Positions 36,488 to 45,606 of a stretch of DNA of 64,000 nt are shown here, in pieces. This DNA comes from Alloalcanivorax marinus (GTDB lineage: Bacteria; Pseudomonadota; Gammaproteobacteria; Pseudomonadales; Alcanivoracaceae). The stretch is taken from assembly GCF_016906305.1 (NCBI RefSeq), contig NZ_JADDOL010000013.1, forward strand, positions 48,135 to 112,134. The letters run 5' to 3'. The notes under the pieces were generated by a model, which was not told the origin of the DNA, made no database searches, and saw only the letters and a program-made list of their open reading frames with translations. The number at the start of each line of letters is the position of its first letter. Position 1 is the stretch's first letter. Made by a program: the position numbers and the translations under genes.

Positions 36488-36994
36488 TCAGCCGTCGGCG
36501 TCCCGCTCCAGGCAGTCGTGGCACAGCCACACCACCGGCGCCGCCGGTTCCGTGGTCAGCCCGCGCAGCGCCTTTTGGCCGCGGGGCAGGGCGGTACCGC
36601 AGCGGGTGCATTGGGTGGGCCGGTTGACGATCACTTCCTGCCAGGCGTCGACGCTCTCCAGCAGCGCCCGGGCCACGGTGCCGCCCTGGTCGGCGGGCAC
36701 GAACGCCGGCGGCGTGCGCGGCTGGCCCTTGGCGGCGGAGGCCAGGCGGCGGGCGTCGCGGGCCACGTTGTCCACCAGTTGCGAGGAGTCGGCGACGATG
36801 CCGTCCACCAGCCGGAAGCTGTCTTCCAGCACGTTGCGGATCAGATGGGAGACGGTGACCCTTTCCCGCTCGGCGGCGTCGCGCAGGCTGTCTTCCAGGT
36901 CCTGGGGCACGCGGGTCTGGATCACCCGGTCCTTGCGTTCGCCGTCCGCCGACGGGCGGCGACCCCGGCGGCGGGGGCGTGGCGTGTCTTTCAT
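36488..36994 (-). CDS. RHH-like DNA-binding protein with C-terminal zinc ribbon
   Basis: A 168-residue protein. The N terminus is strongly basic (RPRRRGRRP). Residues ~23-56 (VIQTRVPQDLEDSLRDAAER, then VTVSHLIRNVL) match a ribbon-helix-helix strand and two helices. The C terminus has CTRC (129-132) and CHDC (158-161), a classic four-cysteine zinc ribbon. The middle (~57-115) is a probable helical linker. I know no named family combining these parts. ATG 36994 is preferred to a longer start at 37042, which adds an unrelated tail. It lies 86 bases upstream of the ABC1 kinase gene on the same strand and may regulate or be co-expressed with it. Confidence 0.78.
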   Translation of the reverse strand: MKDTPRPRRRGRRPSADGERKDRVIQTRVPQDLEDSLRDAAERERVTVSHLIRNVLEDSFRLVDGIVADSSQLVDNVARDARRLASAAKGQPRTPPAFVPADQGGTVARALLESVDAWQEVIVNRPTQCTRCGTALPRGQKALRGLTTEPAAPVVWLCHDCLERDADG

Positions 36995-37197
36995 GATGGT
37001 GGCGCCCTGGTGGTGAGGGTCGGTATCCGGTGTGGCCGACAATGTACTACATAAAAGCGGCCTCGTGCATTCGAGGCGGTGCCTTTTGCGAACGGTTACC
37101 CCTGTCTCCGCTGCCTTGAAATCCCGCTCTTTGTCGGGATATTTTCAGCCTGCCGGACGACGGGTGCCCGGCAAGAATAATAAGGCGAAGGTGTATC

Positions 37198-38289
37198 ATG
37201 GAAAGAGACACTCCCTGCATTCCCCTGGGACACATACAGACCTATTTTGATTTACGAAAAAGCCTGAGGCTGGAGCCGGACTGGCTATTAAAAAAATCGC
37301 ACCTGACCATCGATGAACCGCACGAGCTTCTTGAGGTGATCGTTGGCATCGATCAGCAGGTGTTTTACCGGAATGCCGGTATTGATTACCGCCCCGACGA
37401 ACAAAACCGCTTTGTCAGCGCCCGGCAGGTGGTGGCGCTGGTGGACCAGGCGGTGAAGGCCCTGAAAATGCCCTATCTGGGGCTGGCCATGGGTAACCTG
37501 ATGACCATTTCCCACCACGGCATGGCCGGGGTGGCCGCGGTCACCCAAACCACCTTGCTCGAGTGTCTGCAGGTGATTTCCCGCTTCTGCGATGAACTGT
37601 TTCCGCCCCTCTCCATGATCCCGCGCGTCGAGGGCGACACGGGCATTTTCGCCATCACGGAAGAGATTTCCCTGGCGCCTTACAGCCATTTTTTCTTCGA
37701 GCTGAACATGGTGAGTTTCTACAACATCATGTGGCACCTTATCGATAAGGATCGCCATGACTTCCGCGTGGATTTTCATTATCCGGAGCCGGCCTGGGGG
37801 AATATCTATCGTCGCTACTTCAAGTGCCCGGTGAATTTTGGCCAGCCGGAAACCCGCATCGTCGGCCCCGCCAGTCTGGCCGAGGCGGAACTGCCACTGG
37901 CCAACCGGCTGATGGCCATGTCCGCGGAAAAAATCCTGTTCGAGAATATTCCCACCCGGGCCTGGCGCTTTCTGCCCCTGCGCCTGCGCCGCATGCTGTT
38001 GCGCTGCTATGGCGCTTTCCCATCGCTGGAAAATGCCGCCTCGGAGATGGGCATGAGCGGGCGTACCCTGCGACGCAAACTGGCGGAGGAGGGCACCAGC
38101 TACCAGAAGGAACTGGACCGGGTGCGCCAGCGACTGTCCCGGGAGTATTTCGCCCGTGGCGGGCGGTCCATTACCGAGCTTTCCATGATGCTCGGATTCA
38201 CCGACTCCTCCGCTTTCGCCAAGGCTTTTCGTCGCTGGACCGGGCTCTCTCCCAGCGAATTCATGGAGAAAGACCCCACGGCTCGCTGA
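37198..38289 (+). CDS. AraC-family regulator (OruR-like)
   Basis: A 363-residue regulator. The N-terminal ~200 residues form the arabinose-binding-like domain of the OruR/ArgR group (LGLAMGNLMTISHHGMAGVAAVT, then LLECLQVISRF). The last ~90 residues are two AraC helix-turn-helices: LENAASEMGMSGRTLRRKLAEE and ITELSMMLGFTDSSAFAKAFRR, followed by WTGLSPSEF. The ATG at 37198 has an AAGGCGAAGG-type site upstream. A co-directional secreted lipase gene begins 180 bases downstream, which makes it the likely target; this is inference from position. Several regulators of this type in oil-degrading bacteria control esterases or hydrocarbon oxidation. Confidence 0.92.
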   Translation: MERDTPCIPLGHIQTYFDLRKSLRLEPDWLLKKSHLTIDEPHELLEVIVGIDQQVFYRNAGIDYRPDEQNRFVSARQVVALVDQAVKALKMPYLGLAMGNLMTISHHGMAGVAAVTQTTLLECLQVISRFCDELFPPLSMIPRVEGDTGIFAITEEISLAPYSHFFFELNMVSFYNIMWHLIDKDRHDFRVDFHYPEPAWGNIYRRYFKCPVNFGQPETRIVGPASLAEAELPLANRLMAMSAEKILFENIPTRAWRFLPLRLRRMLLRCYGAFPSLENAASEMGMSGRTLRRKLAEEGTSYQKELDRVRQRLSREYFARGGRSITELSMMLGFTDSSAFAKAFRRWTGLSPSEFMEKDPTAR

Positions 38290-38469
38290 CCGCCCGGCCG
38301 TCTCCCCTCGCGCCCGCCCGGCACCGCCGTTAATCGCTGGCCATATTTAACCGATAAATGTCCTGAATCATCCTGCACCGGGTGGCCCGGCTGATTAATT
38401 TCAGTTTTCCGGCGCGCTTTCCCATAAGCGCCGCCGGTTGGATACAACAACACCTATAAGGAGACTCTC

Positions 38470-40272
38470 ATGCGGATGACTAAAAAACGGGCCGCCCCCT
38501 TGCTGGGGCTGGTCGTTTCACTGGGTATTATCCCTCTCACCGTTCAGGCGGCCATGGTCGGCCCGGACGATATGAGCTTCTACGACCCGCCCCAGGTCAC
38601 CACCGGCGCCCCCGGCGACCTGACCTGGTACCGGCAAACCACCGTGGACCTGGGCACCGGCGCGGTGGCCCACCAGGCCTGGAACGTGGTCTACCGTTCC
38701 ACCGATGCCAAGGGCAACGACAACCGGGTGACCGGCACCGTCCTGGTTCCGGACAGCCCCTGGCAGGGCGCCGGGGAACGGCCGGTGATCAGTTATGCGG
38801 TGGGCACCCACGGGCTCGCCCAGCGCTGTGCGCCGTCCCTGCAGATGGCCAACGGCACCGATTATGAAAACGCCAATATCGCCGCCGCCCTGCAGGCCGG
38901 CTATACCGTTCTGGTGTCCGACAACCCGGGCTACACCACCGGTGATACGCCCACTTACATGTCGGGTACCGCCCAGGGGCACGCGGTGCTGGACATCGTA
39001 CGGGCCGCCCGCCAGTTGCCCGGCAGTGGCGTCGGCGACGATGCCCGCGTGGCCGTGTGGGGGTACTCCCAGGGGGGGCAGACCTCCGCCCGGGCCGGCG
39101 AATTGCAGCCGGATTACGCCCCGGATGTGGACCTGGTGGCGGTGGCCTCCGGCGGCACCCCGGCGGATTTCTTCGACACCGCCGGTTACCTGAACGCCAG
39201 CACCGGCTCTTCCTTTCTGCTGCAGGCGGTGATCGGCCTGGCCGAGCAATACCCGCAGGGCATTCCGCTGGACAGCCTGGCCAGCCCCTACGGGAAAGCG
39301 GAAATCGAGAAGGTCAAAGCGGACCAGTGCGTCTTCGACACCCTGTTCGACTACATGAACAAGGACATCGCCGAGTACACCGTCGGCAACCAGTCCCTGG
39401 AGCAACTGATCAGCCTTCCCTCCGTCCATGACACCCTGGAAGAGCAGGCCCTGGGCGGCGAGAAAATGCCGGTGCCAATTTACCAGTACCACGGCACCGC
39501 GGATGAGTTCATTCCGCTTGAGCAGCATCTTGATCTGAAGAAAAAATACTGTCGGAAGTTCAGCAATGTGACCTTTGGCGTGTACCCCAGTGAACACATC
39601 GTCACCCAGTTTCAGGCCGCGCCCACGGTGCTGGCATGGCTGGACGACCGCATGGCCGGCGAGTTCACCCTGGGCACCTGTCTCACCCTGAAACCCAGAC
39701 CCACCGCCAACGCCAACCCGGGCGGCGGCGATTTCGTGGTCACCCTGGATCAGTGGCCGCTGGACGCCAATATTCATCTTGCCACCCTGGATCAGGACGT
39801 GACGCTGCCGGAGGAATCCAGCTTTACCGCCGACACCAACATGACCGCGGGCACCCTGGACGGTGATCTGTCGGTCCCGGATTTCTCCACCAAGCTCAAC
39901 ATCCTGCTTCCCCTGGATGTGGAACTGTCCGTGGTACCTAGCGGCAGCACTAGCGGCAGCGCGTCCCTGGACAATCAAGGTCAGCTGCATGTGGACGGTC
40001 AGGCGTTCGCCAATATCACCGTGAAGTCCGCAGGCTTTGGCGCTCTGCAGATTCCCTTCGGTTGCCAGACGGAAAGCCCGGTGGCCTTCCCGGTGAATTT
40101 CGATGGTCCGGTCTCCGATCTCGGCGCGGGCAATCTGACTTTCACCGGCACCACCACTTTCCCGCCCATGAAGAGCTGCGGCATGTTCAACAGCCTGTTC
40201 ACCACCCTGATGTCAGGGCCGGGTCAGGCATACTCCTTCAACGTGAGCCCGCCGGCGCCCACCACCTGGTAA
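38470..40272 (+). CDS. Secreted lipase-type alpha/beta-hydrolase with C-terminal beta domain
   Basis: A 600-residue exported protein. The signal peptide ends LTVQA (residue ~27). The hydrolase core has the nucleophile elbow VWGYSQGGQ (Ser200), an Asp in YQYHGTADEFIP (~342) and a His in YPSEHIVTQF (~377), consistent with the secretory-lipase (LIP) group. Residues ~410-600 form a separate beta-rich part (DFVVTLDQWPLDANIH, LSVPDFSTKLNILLPLDVEL, PFGCQTESPVAFPVNF) with a probable Cys pair. No outer-membrane anchor is seen, so it may be periplasmic or released by a type II system. It follows an AraC regulator and precedes a membrane-anchored partner gene. A strong hairpin lies after its stop. Confidence 0.85.
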   Translation: MRMTKKRAAPLLGLVVSLGIIPLTVQAAMVGPDDMSFYDPPQVTTGAPGDLTWYRQTTVDLGTGAVAHQAWNVVYRSTDAKGNDNRVTGTVLVPDSPWQGAGERPVISYAVGTHGLAQRCAPSLQMANGTDYENANIAAALQAGYTVLVSDNPGYTTGDTPTYMSGTAQGHAVLDIVRAARQLPGSGVGDDARVAVWGYSQGGQTSARAGELQPDYAPDVDLVAVASGGTPADFFDTAGYLNASTGSSFLLQAVIGLAEQYPQGIPLDSLASPYGKAEIEKVKADQCVFDTLFDYMNKDIAEYTVGNQSLEQLISLPSVHDTLEEQALGGEKMPVPIYQYHGTADEFIPLEQHLDLKKKYCRKFSNVTFGVYPSEHIVTQFQAAPTVLAWLDDRMAGEFTLGTCLTLKPRPTANANPGGGDFVVTLDQWPLDANIHLATLDQDVTLPEESSFTADTNMTAGTLDGDLSVPDFSTKLNILLPLDVELSVVPSGSTSGSASLDNQGQLHVDGQAFANITVKSAGFGALQIPFGCQTESPVAFPVNFDGPVSDLGAGNLTFTGTTTFPPMKSCGMFNSLFTTLMSGPGQAYSFNVSPPAPTTW

Positions 40273-40287
40273 TGGCGGCAACACCCC

Positions 40288-40312
40288 GGGCGCCGCGAGG
40301 TTCGCGGCGCCC
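40288..40312 (+). promoter_or_regulatory. Intercistronic hairpin between lipase and partner gene
   Basis: Perfect 11-bp stem GGGCGCCGCGA / TCGCGGCGCCC with a three-base loop, 15 bases after the lipase stop and just before the AAGGAGG site of the next gene. There is no T-run, so it is not a classical terminator. It may stabilise the lipase mRNA 3' end or lower expression of the downstream gene. Confidence 0.7.
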
Positions 40313-40330
40313 CCCAATCAAGGAGGCATC

Positions 40331-40948
40331 ATGAGTGGATTGAAGTGGTCGGGACTGCTGCTCGTTGCTCTGGTGGCCGGTGCCGCCTCGTTCTGGTGGT
40401 TGTCGCCGGGCAGCCCGGAGGTGAAAGGCAGCCCCACCGATGAGGTTGCCGTCACCGACGGGGACACTGCGCAAACCCAACAGGACAGCGAACAATATCG
40501 TCAGCTGGCCGAGCAACAGGAACAGGCTGCCCGGGCGGTGGAGGGCCAGTTGGGAGAGCCGGAATTCGAAGGTCCGGTCAGTGAGCGCCCGGATTTTGTT
40601 TCGCCGATCGAATGGCGGGTGCTGAAAAGTGTGGCCGCCGGCAAAGCCGACAGTGACCGGGAGCTGACCCGATTGGTCAACCGCATACGTTTCGCCAAGC
40701 TGCGGGAACACTGGGACGAGCTGCGGGGCAGTGGCCAGACGGATCAACGCCACGCTATTGCCCGACAACTGCTTGAAGATATTCCGAATCGCGTGGATCA
40801 ACGGGAAATGGATGTGTCCCAGGCCCAGCAGCTGCAGCAACAACTGCTGGCGGACTTGATCAGCGATCCGGAACGACGCCGCCAACGGGCGGCGGAAGAA
40901 GCCAGACGCATCGGCATCACCTTTGAGATGCAAGCCTCACGAAGCTGA
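40331..40948 (+). CDS. Membrane-anchored hypothetical protein, possible lipase/phospholipase accessory protein
   Basis: A 205-residue protein with one N-terminal membrane segment (LKWSGLLLVALVAGAASFWW) and no signal-cleavage site, so the rest is periplasmic. The body is Gln/Glu/Arg-rich and largely helical (QLAEQQEQAARAVEGQL; AQQLQQQLLADLISDPERRR). The layout of one anchor plus a helical periplasmic arm resembles lipase-specific foldases and phospholipase accessory proteins, and the gene follows a secreted lipase gene after a 58-base gap with a hairpin. I cannot identify the foldase signature motif, so the role is an inference from shape and position. AAGGAGG before ATG 40331 is a strong site. 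Confidence 0.6.
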   Translation: MSGLKWSGLLLVALVAGAASFWWLSPGSPEVKGSPTDEVAVTDGDTAQTQQDSEQYRQLAEQQEQAARAVEGQLGEPEFEGPVSERPDFVSPIEWRVLKSVAAGKADSDRELTRLVNRIRFAKLREHWDELRGSGQTDQRHAIARQLLEDIPNRVDQREMDVSQAQQLQQQLLADLISDPERRRQRAAEEARRIGITFEMQASRS

Positions 40949-40957
40949 CTCATCACA

Positions 40958-40970
40958 AGCCGCTCCTACA
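40958..40970. repeat. Half REP element overlapping a stop codon
   Basis: The 13 bases AGCCGCTCCTACA match the arm of the REP-type palindromes found at 4481, 7117 and 9041, but no partner arm is present. They overlap the stop codon (revcomp of CTA at 40966-40968) of the photolyase-like gene and lie 10 bases after the stop of the accessory-protein gene. Confidence 0.5.
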
Positions 40971-42501
40971 GGTCTTCCGGGTGTTCCAGCAGGGCATCGG
41001 CGCGGGCCAGGATGGCGCGGCGTTTATCGCCGTCCATGCGGTCCCAGTTCTTGTAGACCCGGCTCATGCGCGGGTGCTTCTCGAAGCGGCGCCGGTGGCG
41101 CTGGATAAAGTGCCAGTAGAGGCTGTTGAAGGGGCAGCTGTTGTCTTCCTCGGCGCTGCTCACCTTGTAGGCGCAGCCGGCGCAGTAGTCGGACATGCGC
41201 TGGATGTACTTGCCGCTGGCGGCATAGGGCTTGGAGCCCAGGTAGCCGCCGTCGGCGTGCATCACCATGCCCAGGGTGTTGGGCAGTTCCACCCATTCGT
41301 AGGCGTCCGCGTAGACCGCCAGATACCACTCGTGGATCTGCTTCACGTCCACGCCCAGCAGCAGCGCCAGGTTGCCGGTGACCATCAGGCGCTGGATATG
41401 GTGGGCGTAGGCGTGTTCCCGGGTGGCGCGCACGGCTTCGGCCACGCAGCGCATGTCGGTCTCGCCGCTCCAGTAGAACCAGGGCAGGTCGGCGTGGCTG
41501 TCGAGCCGGTTTTCCTCCTTGTAGTCGGGCATCATCAGCCAGTAGATGCCGCGCACGTATTCGCGCCAGCCAAGAATCTGGCGGATAAAACCCTCCACCG
41601 CGTTGAGTGGCGCCCGGCCCTGCTGGTAACAGCGCTCGGCGGCCTCGCACACCTTGAGCGGGTCGAGCAGGCCGGCGTTGATGTACAGGCTCAGCAGGCT
41701 GTGGAACAGGAAGTCGTCGCCCTCGGTCATGGCGTCCTGGTAGTCGCCGAAGTGGGGCAGGGCCTGGTCCAGAAAGTGGGCCAGCGCCTCCTCGGCCTGG
41801 CTGGCGGTGACCGCGAACCAGAACGGCTCCAGGTCGCCGAAGCGGTCCGGATAGTGCTCGGCCACCTGCTCCAGCACCTGGCGGGTGGTGGCGTCCGGTT
41901 CGAAGCGGGGCGGCCCGGGCAGGCGGTGCTTGCCGTCGAAGCGCTTGCGGTTGTCCGCGTCGAAGTTCCAGCGGCCGCCCACCGGTTCGCCGTCCGGCTC
42001 CATCAGCAGGCCGGTGCGGCGGCGCATGTCCCGGTAGAAGAATTCCATGCGCAGCTGCTTGCGGCCGGCGGCCCAGTCGCGGAAGGCGTCCAGGGAACAG
42101 AGGAAGCGGCGGTCCTCCAGCAGCCGCACCGACAGGCCCAGACTTTGCGGCCAGCGCCGTTTCATGGCCTCGCGCAGGCGGTACTCGCCGGGCTCGGTGA
42201 TCAGCACCTCGGCGATCTCGCGGCCTTCGGCGCTCCGGCGCAGGGCTTCGCACAGATCGCCCAGGCCCCGGTCCAGCTCATAGTAGTCCACGGTCCAGCC
42301 GCGCCGCCGCAGACGGGCGGCGAAATGGCGCATGGCGGCGAACAGAAACACCATCTTCTTGCGGTGGTGGGGCACGTACTCCGCTTCCTCGCGGACTTCG
42401 GCCATCACCACCCGGTCACGGTCCGGGTCGCCTTCGGCGAGGCTGGTCAGGTCCGGGGTGAGCTGGTCGCCAAGCACCAGAATCAGGCGGGAGCGGGGCA
42501 T
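40966..42501 (-). CDS. Cryptochrome/photolyase, FeS-containing bacterial type (PhrB-like)
   Basis: A 511-residue flavoprotein of the FeS-BCP group, whose characterised members repair (6-4) photoproducts in DNA with light. The N-terminal part is LILVLGDQLTP followed by EVREEAEYVPHHRKKMVFLF. The FAD domain contains FIRQILGWREYVRGIYW and HHIQRLMVTGNLALLLG. Four cysteines for the iron-sulfur cluster are present: Cys352, Cys440, Cys443 and Cys456 (SDYCAGCAYKV..EEDNSCPFN). Their spacing matches PhrB almost exactly. The conserved His pair in HHIQR lies at ~367-368. It is a single gene between the lipase operon (convergent) and an AraC regulator (divergent). Confidence 0.95.
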   Translation of the reverse strand: MPRSRLILVLGDQLTPDLTSLAEGDPDRDRVVMAEVREEAEYVPHHRKKMVFLFAAMRHFAARLRRRGWTVDYYELDRGLGDLCEALRRSAEGREIAEVLITEPGEYRLREAMKRRWPQSLGLSVRLLEDRRFLCSLDAFRDWAAGRKQLRMEFFYRDMRRRTGLLMEPDGEPVGGRWNFDADNRKRFDGKHRLPGPPRFEPDATTRQVLEQVAEHYPDRFGDLEPFWFAVTASQAEEALAHFLDQALPHFGDYQDAMTEGDDFLFHSLLSLYINAGLLDPLKVCEAAERCYQQGRAPLNAVEGFIRQILGWREYVRGIYWLMMPDYKEENRLDSHADLPWFYWSGETDMRCVAEAVRATREHAYAHHIQRLMVTGNLALLLGVDVKQIHEWYLAVYADAYEWVELPNTLGMVMHADGGYLGSKPYAASGKYIQRMSDYCAGCAYKVSSAEEDNSCPFNSLYWHFIQRHRRRFEKHPRMSRVYKNWDRMDGDKRRAILARADALLEHPEDL

Positions 42502-42650
42502 GGGGCCTCCTTGGCCGGGTCGGAGCGCCCAGCATAGCGTCCCGCCATCAACGTCGGGTCAAGCCAACGGCCATGCCAATCGGCCCCAGTTTCATTATCA
42601 TGGGGCGCTCGCCCGGCCAGGGCGGGTTTCCGAGGGTATCAGGACGGTCC

Positions 42651-43691
42651 ATGATTCAGCGACGAACCATTAATGTGCGGCGCGTGGTGAAGGTGCTGCA
42701 GGGCGCCGCCCGCGGCGGCGTCAGCATTCCCGATCTGCTCGACCAGTGTGGCATCGAGCGCCAGCTGCTGGAGGATCCGGAGGCGCGCATCGAGCGCGAC
42801 ACCTTTATCCGGCTGATGCTGCGGGTCATGGAGCAGACCCAGGACGAGTTCCTGGGCTTCGGCCAGGGCCGCAAGTCCAAGCCCGGCACCTTTTCGATGA
42901 TGGCCCACGCGGTGATCAACTGTCCCAATCTGGAAGCGGCGGTGGCGCGGGGCATCGATTTCTACGCGCTGTTCGACCTGAGCATGAACAGCGCCCTGGT
43001 GCGCGACGGCGACCAGGCCCGGCTGATCACCCGGGTGGACCCGCGGCTCGATTTCCGCGACGTGATCATCGAGGCGATGCTGTTTCTGTCCCTGCGCTTC
43101 ATGAGCTGGCTGGTGGGCAAGCCGGTGGAGCCGGACGCCGTCTATCTGGACTACGAGCCGGTGCGCGAGGACGACGAGTACCGCTTTATGTTCGATTGCC
43201 CCACCTACCACGACAGCGAGGTGAACCAGGTGGTGTTCCCGGCCCATTACCTGGACCTGCCCCTGGTGCAGAACGAGCTGTCGCTGTCCAAGTTCCTGCG
43301 CGATTCCCTGGCCCGGCTGTTCGACGGCAAGGTCCACAACGTGGGCCTGCCGGCGCGCATCCGCGCCATCATCTCCGAGGAGTACGGCAACCACTTTCCC
43401 GATTTCGGGGAAATCTGCGAGAAGCTGGACATGACCCCGCAGACCCTGCGCCGCCGGCTCAAGGAGGGCAACACCAGTTACCAGGAGATCAAGGATTCGA
43501 TCCGCAAGGACGCCTCGGTGTATTACCTGTCCAAACCGGAACTGAGCATCGACGAAATCGCCCTGTTGATGGGCTTCAGCGAGGCCAGCTCGTTCCACCG
43601 GGCGTTCAAGAAATGGACCCACCAGACCCCGTCCGCCTACCGGCGGCTTTATTTCGGCGATGCACACGGAGACCTCAATGACCGCCGCTGA
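42651..43691 (+). CDS. AraC-family regulator (OruR-like), second copy
   Basis: A 346-residue regulator of the same group as the one at 37198, with an arabinose-binding-like N-terminal domain (LMLRVMEQTQDEFLGFGQG, then GTFSMMAHAVINCPNLEAAV) and two C-terminal helix-turn-helices (FGEICEKLDMTPQTLRRRLKE; IDEIALLMGFSEASSFHRAF). ATG at 42651 starts the conserved MIQRRTINV; longer upstream starts are rejected. The 3' end overlaps purU by 14 bases, so purU translation may depend on it, an unusual pairing because purU is normally a stand-alone housekeeping gene. The regulator's own target is unknown. Confidence 0.93.
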   Translation: MIQRRTINVRRVVKVLQGAARGGVSIPDLLDQCGIERQLLEDPEARIERDTFIRLMLRVMEQTQDEFLGFGQGRKSKPGTFSMMAHAVINCPNLEAAVARGIDFYALFDLSMNSALVRDGDQARLITRVDPRLDFRDVIIEAMLFLSLRFMSWLVGKPVEPDAVYLDYEPVREDDEYRFMFDCPTYHDSEVNQVVFPAHYLDLPLVQNELSLSKFLRDSLARLFDGKVHNVGLPARIRAIISEEYGNHFPDFGEICEKLDMTPQTLRRRLKEGNTSYQEIKDSIRKDASVYYLSKPELSIDEIALLMGFSEASSFHRAFKKWTHQTPSAYRRLYFGDAHGDLNDRR

Positions 43692-44550
43692 CGACGCCAC
43701 CGCGCGCCTGCTCGTAACCTGCCCGGACCAGCCGGGCATCATCAGTGCCGTTTCCACGTTCCTGTACAACCACGGCGCCAACATCACCGATTTCGATCAG
43801 CATTCCAGCGATCAGCAGGACGGCACCTTCTTCCTGCGCCTGGAATTCCAGACCCCGGACCTGGACTGCAGCCACGAGGCCCTGGCCAACAACTTCCGCA
43901 ACCGGGTGGCGTCGCGCTACGGCATGCACTGGCACATCAGCCCGCCCGGCGCCAAGAAGCGCATGGCGATTCTGGTATCGCGCCACGACCACGTGCTGAT
44001 GGACCTGCTGTGGCGGGTGTCCCGGGGCGACATGCCGGCCACCATTCCCATGGTGATCAGCAACCACGACGACCTGCGTGACGAAGTGGAACGCTTCGGC
44101 ATTCCCTATCACCACATTCCGGTGAACAAGGACAACAAGGCGGAGGCGGAAGCCCGCGCCCTGGAGCTGCTGGACGGGCAGGTGGACCTGATCGTGCTGG
44201 CCCGCTACATGCAGATCCTGAGCCCGGAGTTCGTGTCCCGGCATCCGCACCGCATCATCAATATCCACCACTCGTTCCTGCCCGCTTTCGTCGGCGCCAA
44301 TCCCTACCAGCAGGCCTGGGACCGGGGCGTCAAACTGATCGGCGCCACCAGCCACTACGTCACCGAGGACCTGGACCAGGGCCCGATCATCGAGCAGAAC
44401 GTGCAGCGTGTCTCCCACCGCCATTCCCCCACGGAACTGCGTGGCCTGGGCCAGGACGTGGAACGTCAGGTCATGCTGCGCGCGGTGCGCTGGCACCTGG
44501 AGGACCGCATCATCGTCGACGGCAACAAGACCGTGGTGTTTGTTAAGTAG
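43678..44550 (+). CDS. purU: Formyltetrahydrofolate deformylase
   Basis: A 290-residue enzyme releasing formate from 10-formyl-THF, supplying PurT or balancing one-carbon pools. The N-terminal ACT domain (~6-85) shows LLVTCPDQPGIISAVSTFLY and HGANITDFDQHSS. The formyltransferase-like domain has MAILVSRHDHVLMDLL, VLARYMQILSPEFV, the catalytic INIHHSFLPAFVGANPY and the DLDQGPIIEQ loop. The start at 43678 is chosen over an in-frame ATG at 43660 because GGAG sits six bases before it. Overlap with the AraC regulator upstream suggests co-transcription. Confidence 0.96.
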   Translation: MTAADDATARLLVTCPDQPGIISAVSTFLYNHGANITDFDQHSSDQQDGTFFLRLEFQTPDLDCSHEALANNFRNRVASRYGMHWHISPPGAKKRMAILVSRHDHVLMDLLWRVSRGDMPATIPMVISNHDDLRDEVERFGIPYHHIPVNKDNKAEAEARALELLDGQVDLIVLARYMQILSPEFVSRHPHRIINIHHSFLPAFVGANPYQQAWDRGVKLIGATSHYVTEDLDQGPIIEQNVQRVSHRHSPTELRGLGQDVERQVMLRAVRWHLEDRIIVDGNKTVVFVK

Positions 44551-44565
44551 CCGGCAGGAGTCGTG

Positions 44566-45606
44566 ATGTCATCCCATGAGGAAATGTTCCTGGCCCTGTG
44601 CCGGCCCGGGTTCGAGTCGGATCTGGCGGCGGAGCTTAGCGATCGTTGCGCGGAGCTGGGGGCGTCCGGTTACCCGCGCACCAGTGACGGCAGCGGTTAT
44701 GTGCTGTGGAACAACCTGCAGGGGGACCCGGACGCGTTGCTGCAAACCGGGCTGGTGTTCGGGCGCTCGTTCTACCCGCTGACGGCGTCCTTCGAGGATC
44801 TGCCGGAGCAGGACCGCATCGGGGCCCTGTGGCCGGAGCTGCAGCTGCAGGGGCCGTTCTCCGAGCTGTTTCTGGAGCACGCCGATACCAATGCCGGCCG
44901 CGAACTGGCCGGCTTTCTGCGCGGTTTCCGCAAGGCCCTGGAGCCCAAGCTGCGCAAGGCTGGCCTGCTGCGCGGCAACGCCGACCGCCGTTTGCATCTG
45001 TTTTTCGACGATTCCCGCCACGGCCATATCGGCGTCAGCCCGGCGGGCATCCCGCTGCCGGAGGGCGGCCTGACCCGCCTGCGGTTGTCGCCGGAGGCGC
45101 CCAGCCGCTCGGCGCTGAAGCTGGAGGAGGCGCTGCTGCGTTTCGTCGGCCGGGGCAAGCCGCCGGGCCTGCACACCGCCGTGGACCTGGGCGCCGCCCC
45201 GGGCGGTTGGAGCTGGCAACTGGCGCGCCTGGGCCTCAAGGTCACCGGCGTCGACCACGGCAAACTGGCGCCGGCGTTGCTGGACGAATACCCGGTGCGC
45301 CATGTGTCCGGGGATGCCTTCACCTGGCGCCCGGAGCGACCGGTGGATCTGGTGGTCTGCGACGTGGTGGACAAGCCGGCGCGCACCGCCGCCCTGATGC
45401 AGAAATGGCTGGAGCAGGGCTGGGCCCGGGTGGCCCTGTTCAATCTCAAGCTGCCCATGGCGCGCCGCTACCGGGAGAGCCAGACCCTGCTGGAGCGCCT
45501 GGCCGGCGGCCTGGAGCGGCAGCACCCCGGCGCCCTGATCCAGGCCGCCCACCTCTACCACGACCGGGAGGAGATCACCGTCTGGGTGGACACCCGTGCC
45601 CCCTGA
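44566..45606 (+). CDS. rlmM: 23S rRNA (cytidine(2498)-2'-O)-methyltransferase
   Basis: A 346-residue SAM-dependent methyltransferase modifying C2498 of 23S rRNA. An N-terminal RNA-binding (THUMP-like) region is followed by a Rossmann methyltransferase with [28 protein letters not shown] (SAM motif), [12 protein letters not shown] and [11 protein letters not shown], then [11 protein letters not shown]. The K-D-K-E catalytic residues of 2'-O-methyltransferases are in these four segments. ATG 44566 is favoured over GTG 44563 by spacing from AGGAG. The stop overlaps the next gene's GTG start by 11 bases. Confidence 0.96.
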   Translation: MSSHEEMFLALCRPGFESDLAAELSDRCAELGASGYPRTSDGSGYVLWNNLQGDPDALLQTGLVFGRSFYPLTASFEDLPEQDRIGALWPELQLQGPFSELFLEHADTNAGRELAGFLRGFRKALEPKLRKAGLLRGNADRRLHLFFDDSRHGHIGVSPAGIPLPEGGLTRLRLSPEAPSRSALKLEEALLRFVGRGKPPGLHTAVDLGAAPGGWSWQLARLGLKVTGVDHGKLAPALLDEYPVRHVSGDAFTWRPERPVDLVVCDVVDKPARTAALMQKWLEQGWARVALFNLKLPMARRYRESQTLLERLAGGLERQHPGALIQAAHLYHDREEITVWVDTRAP

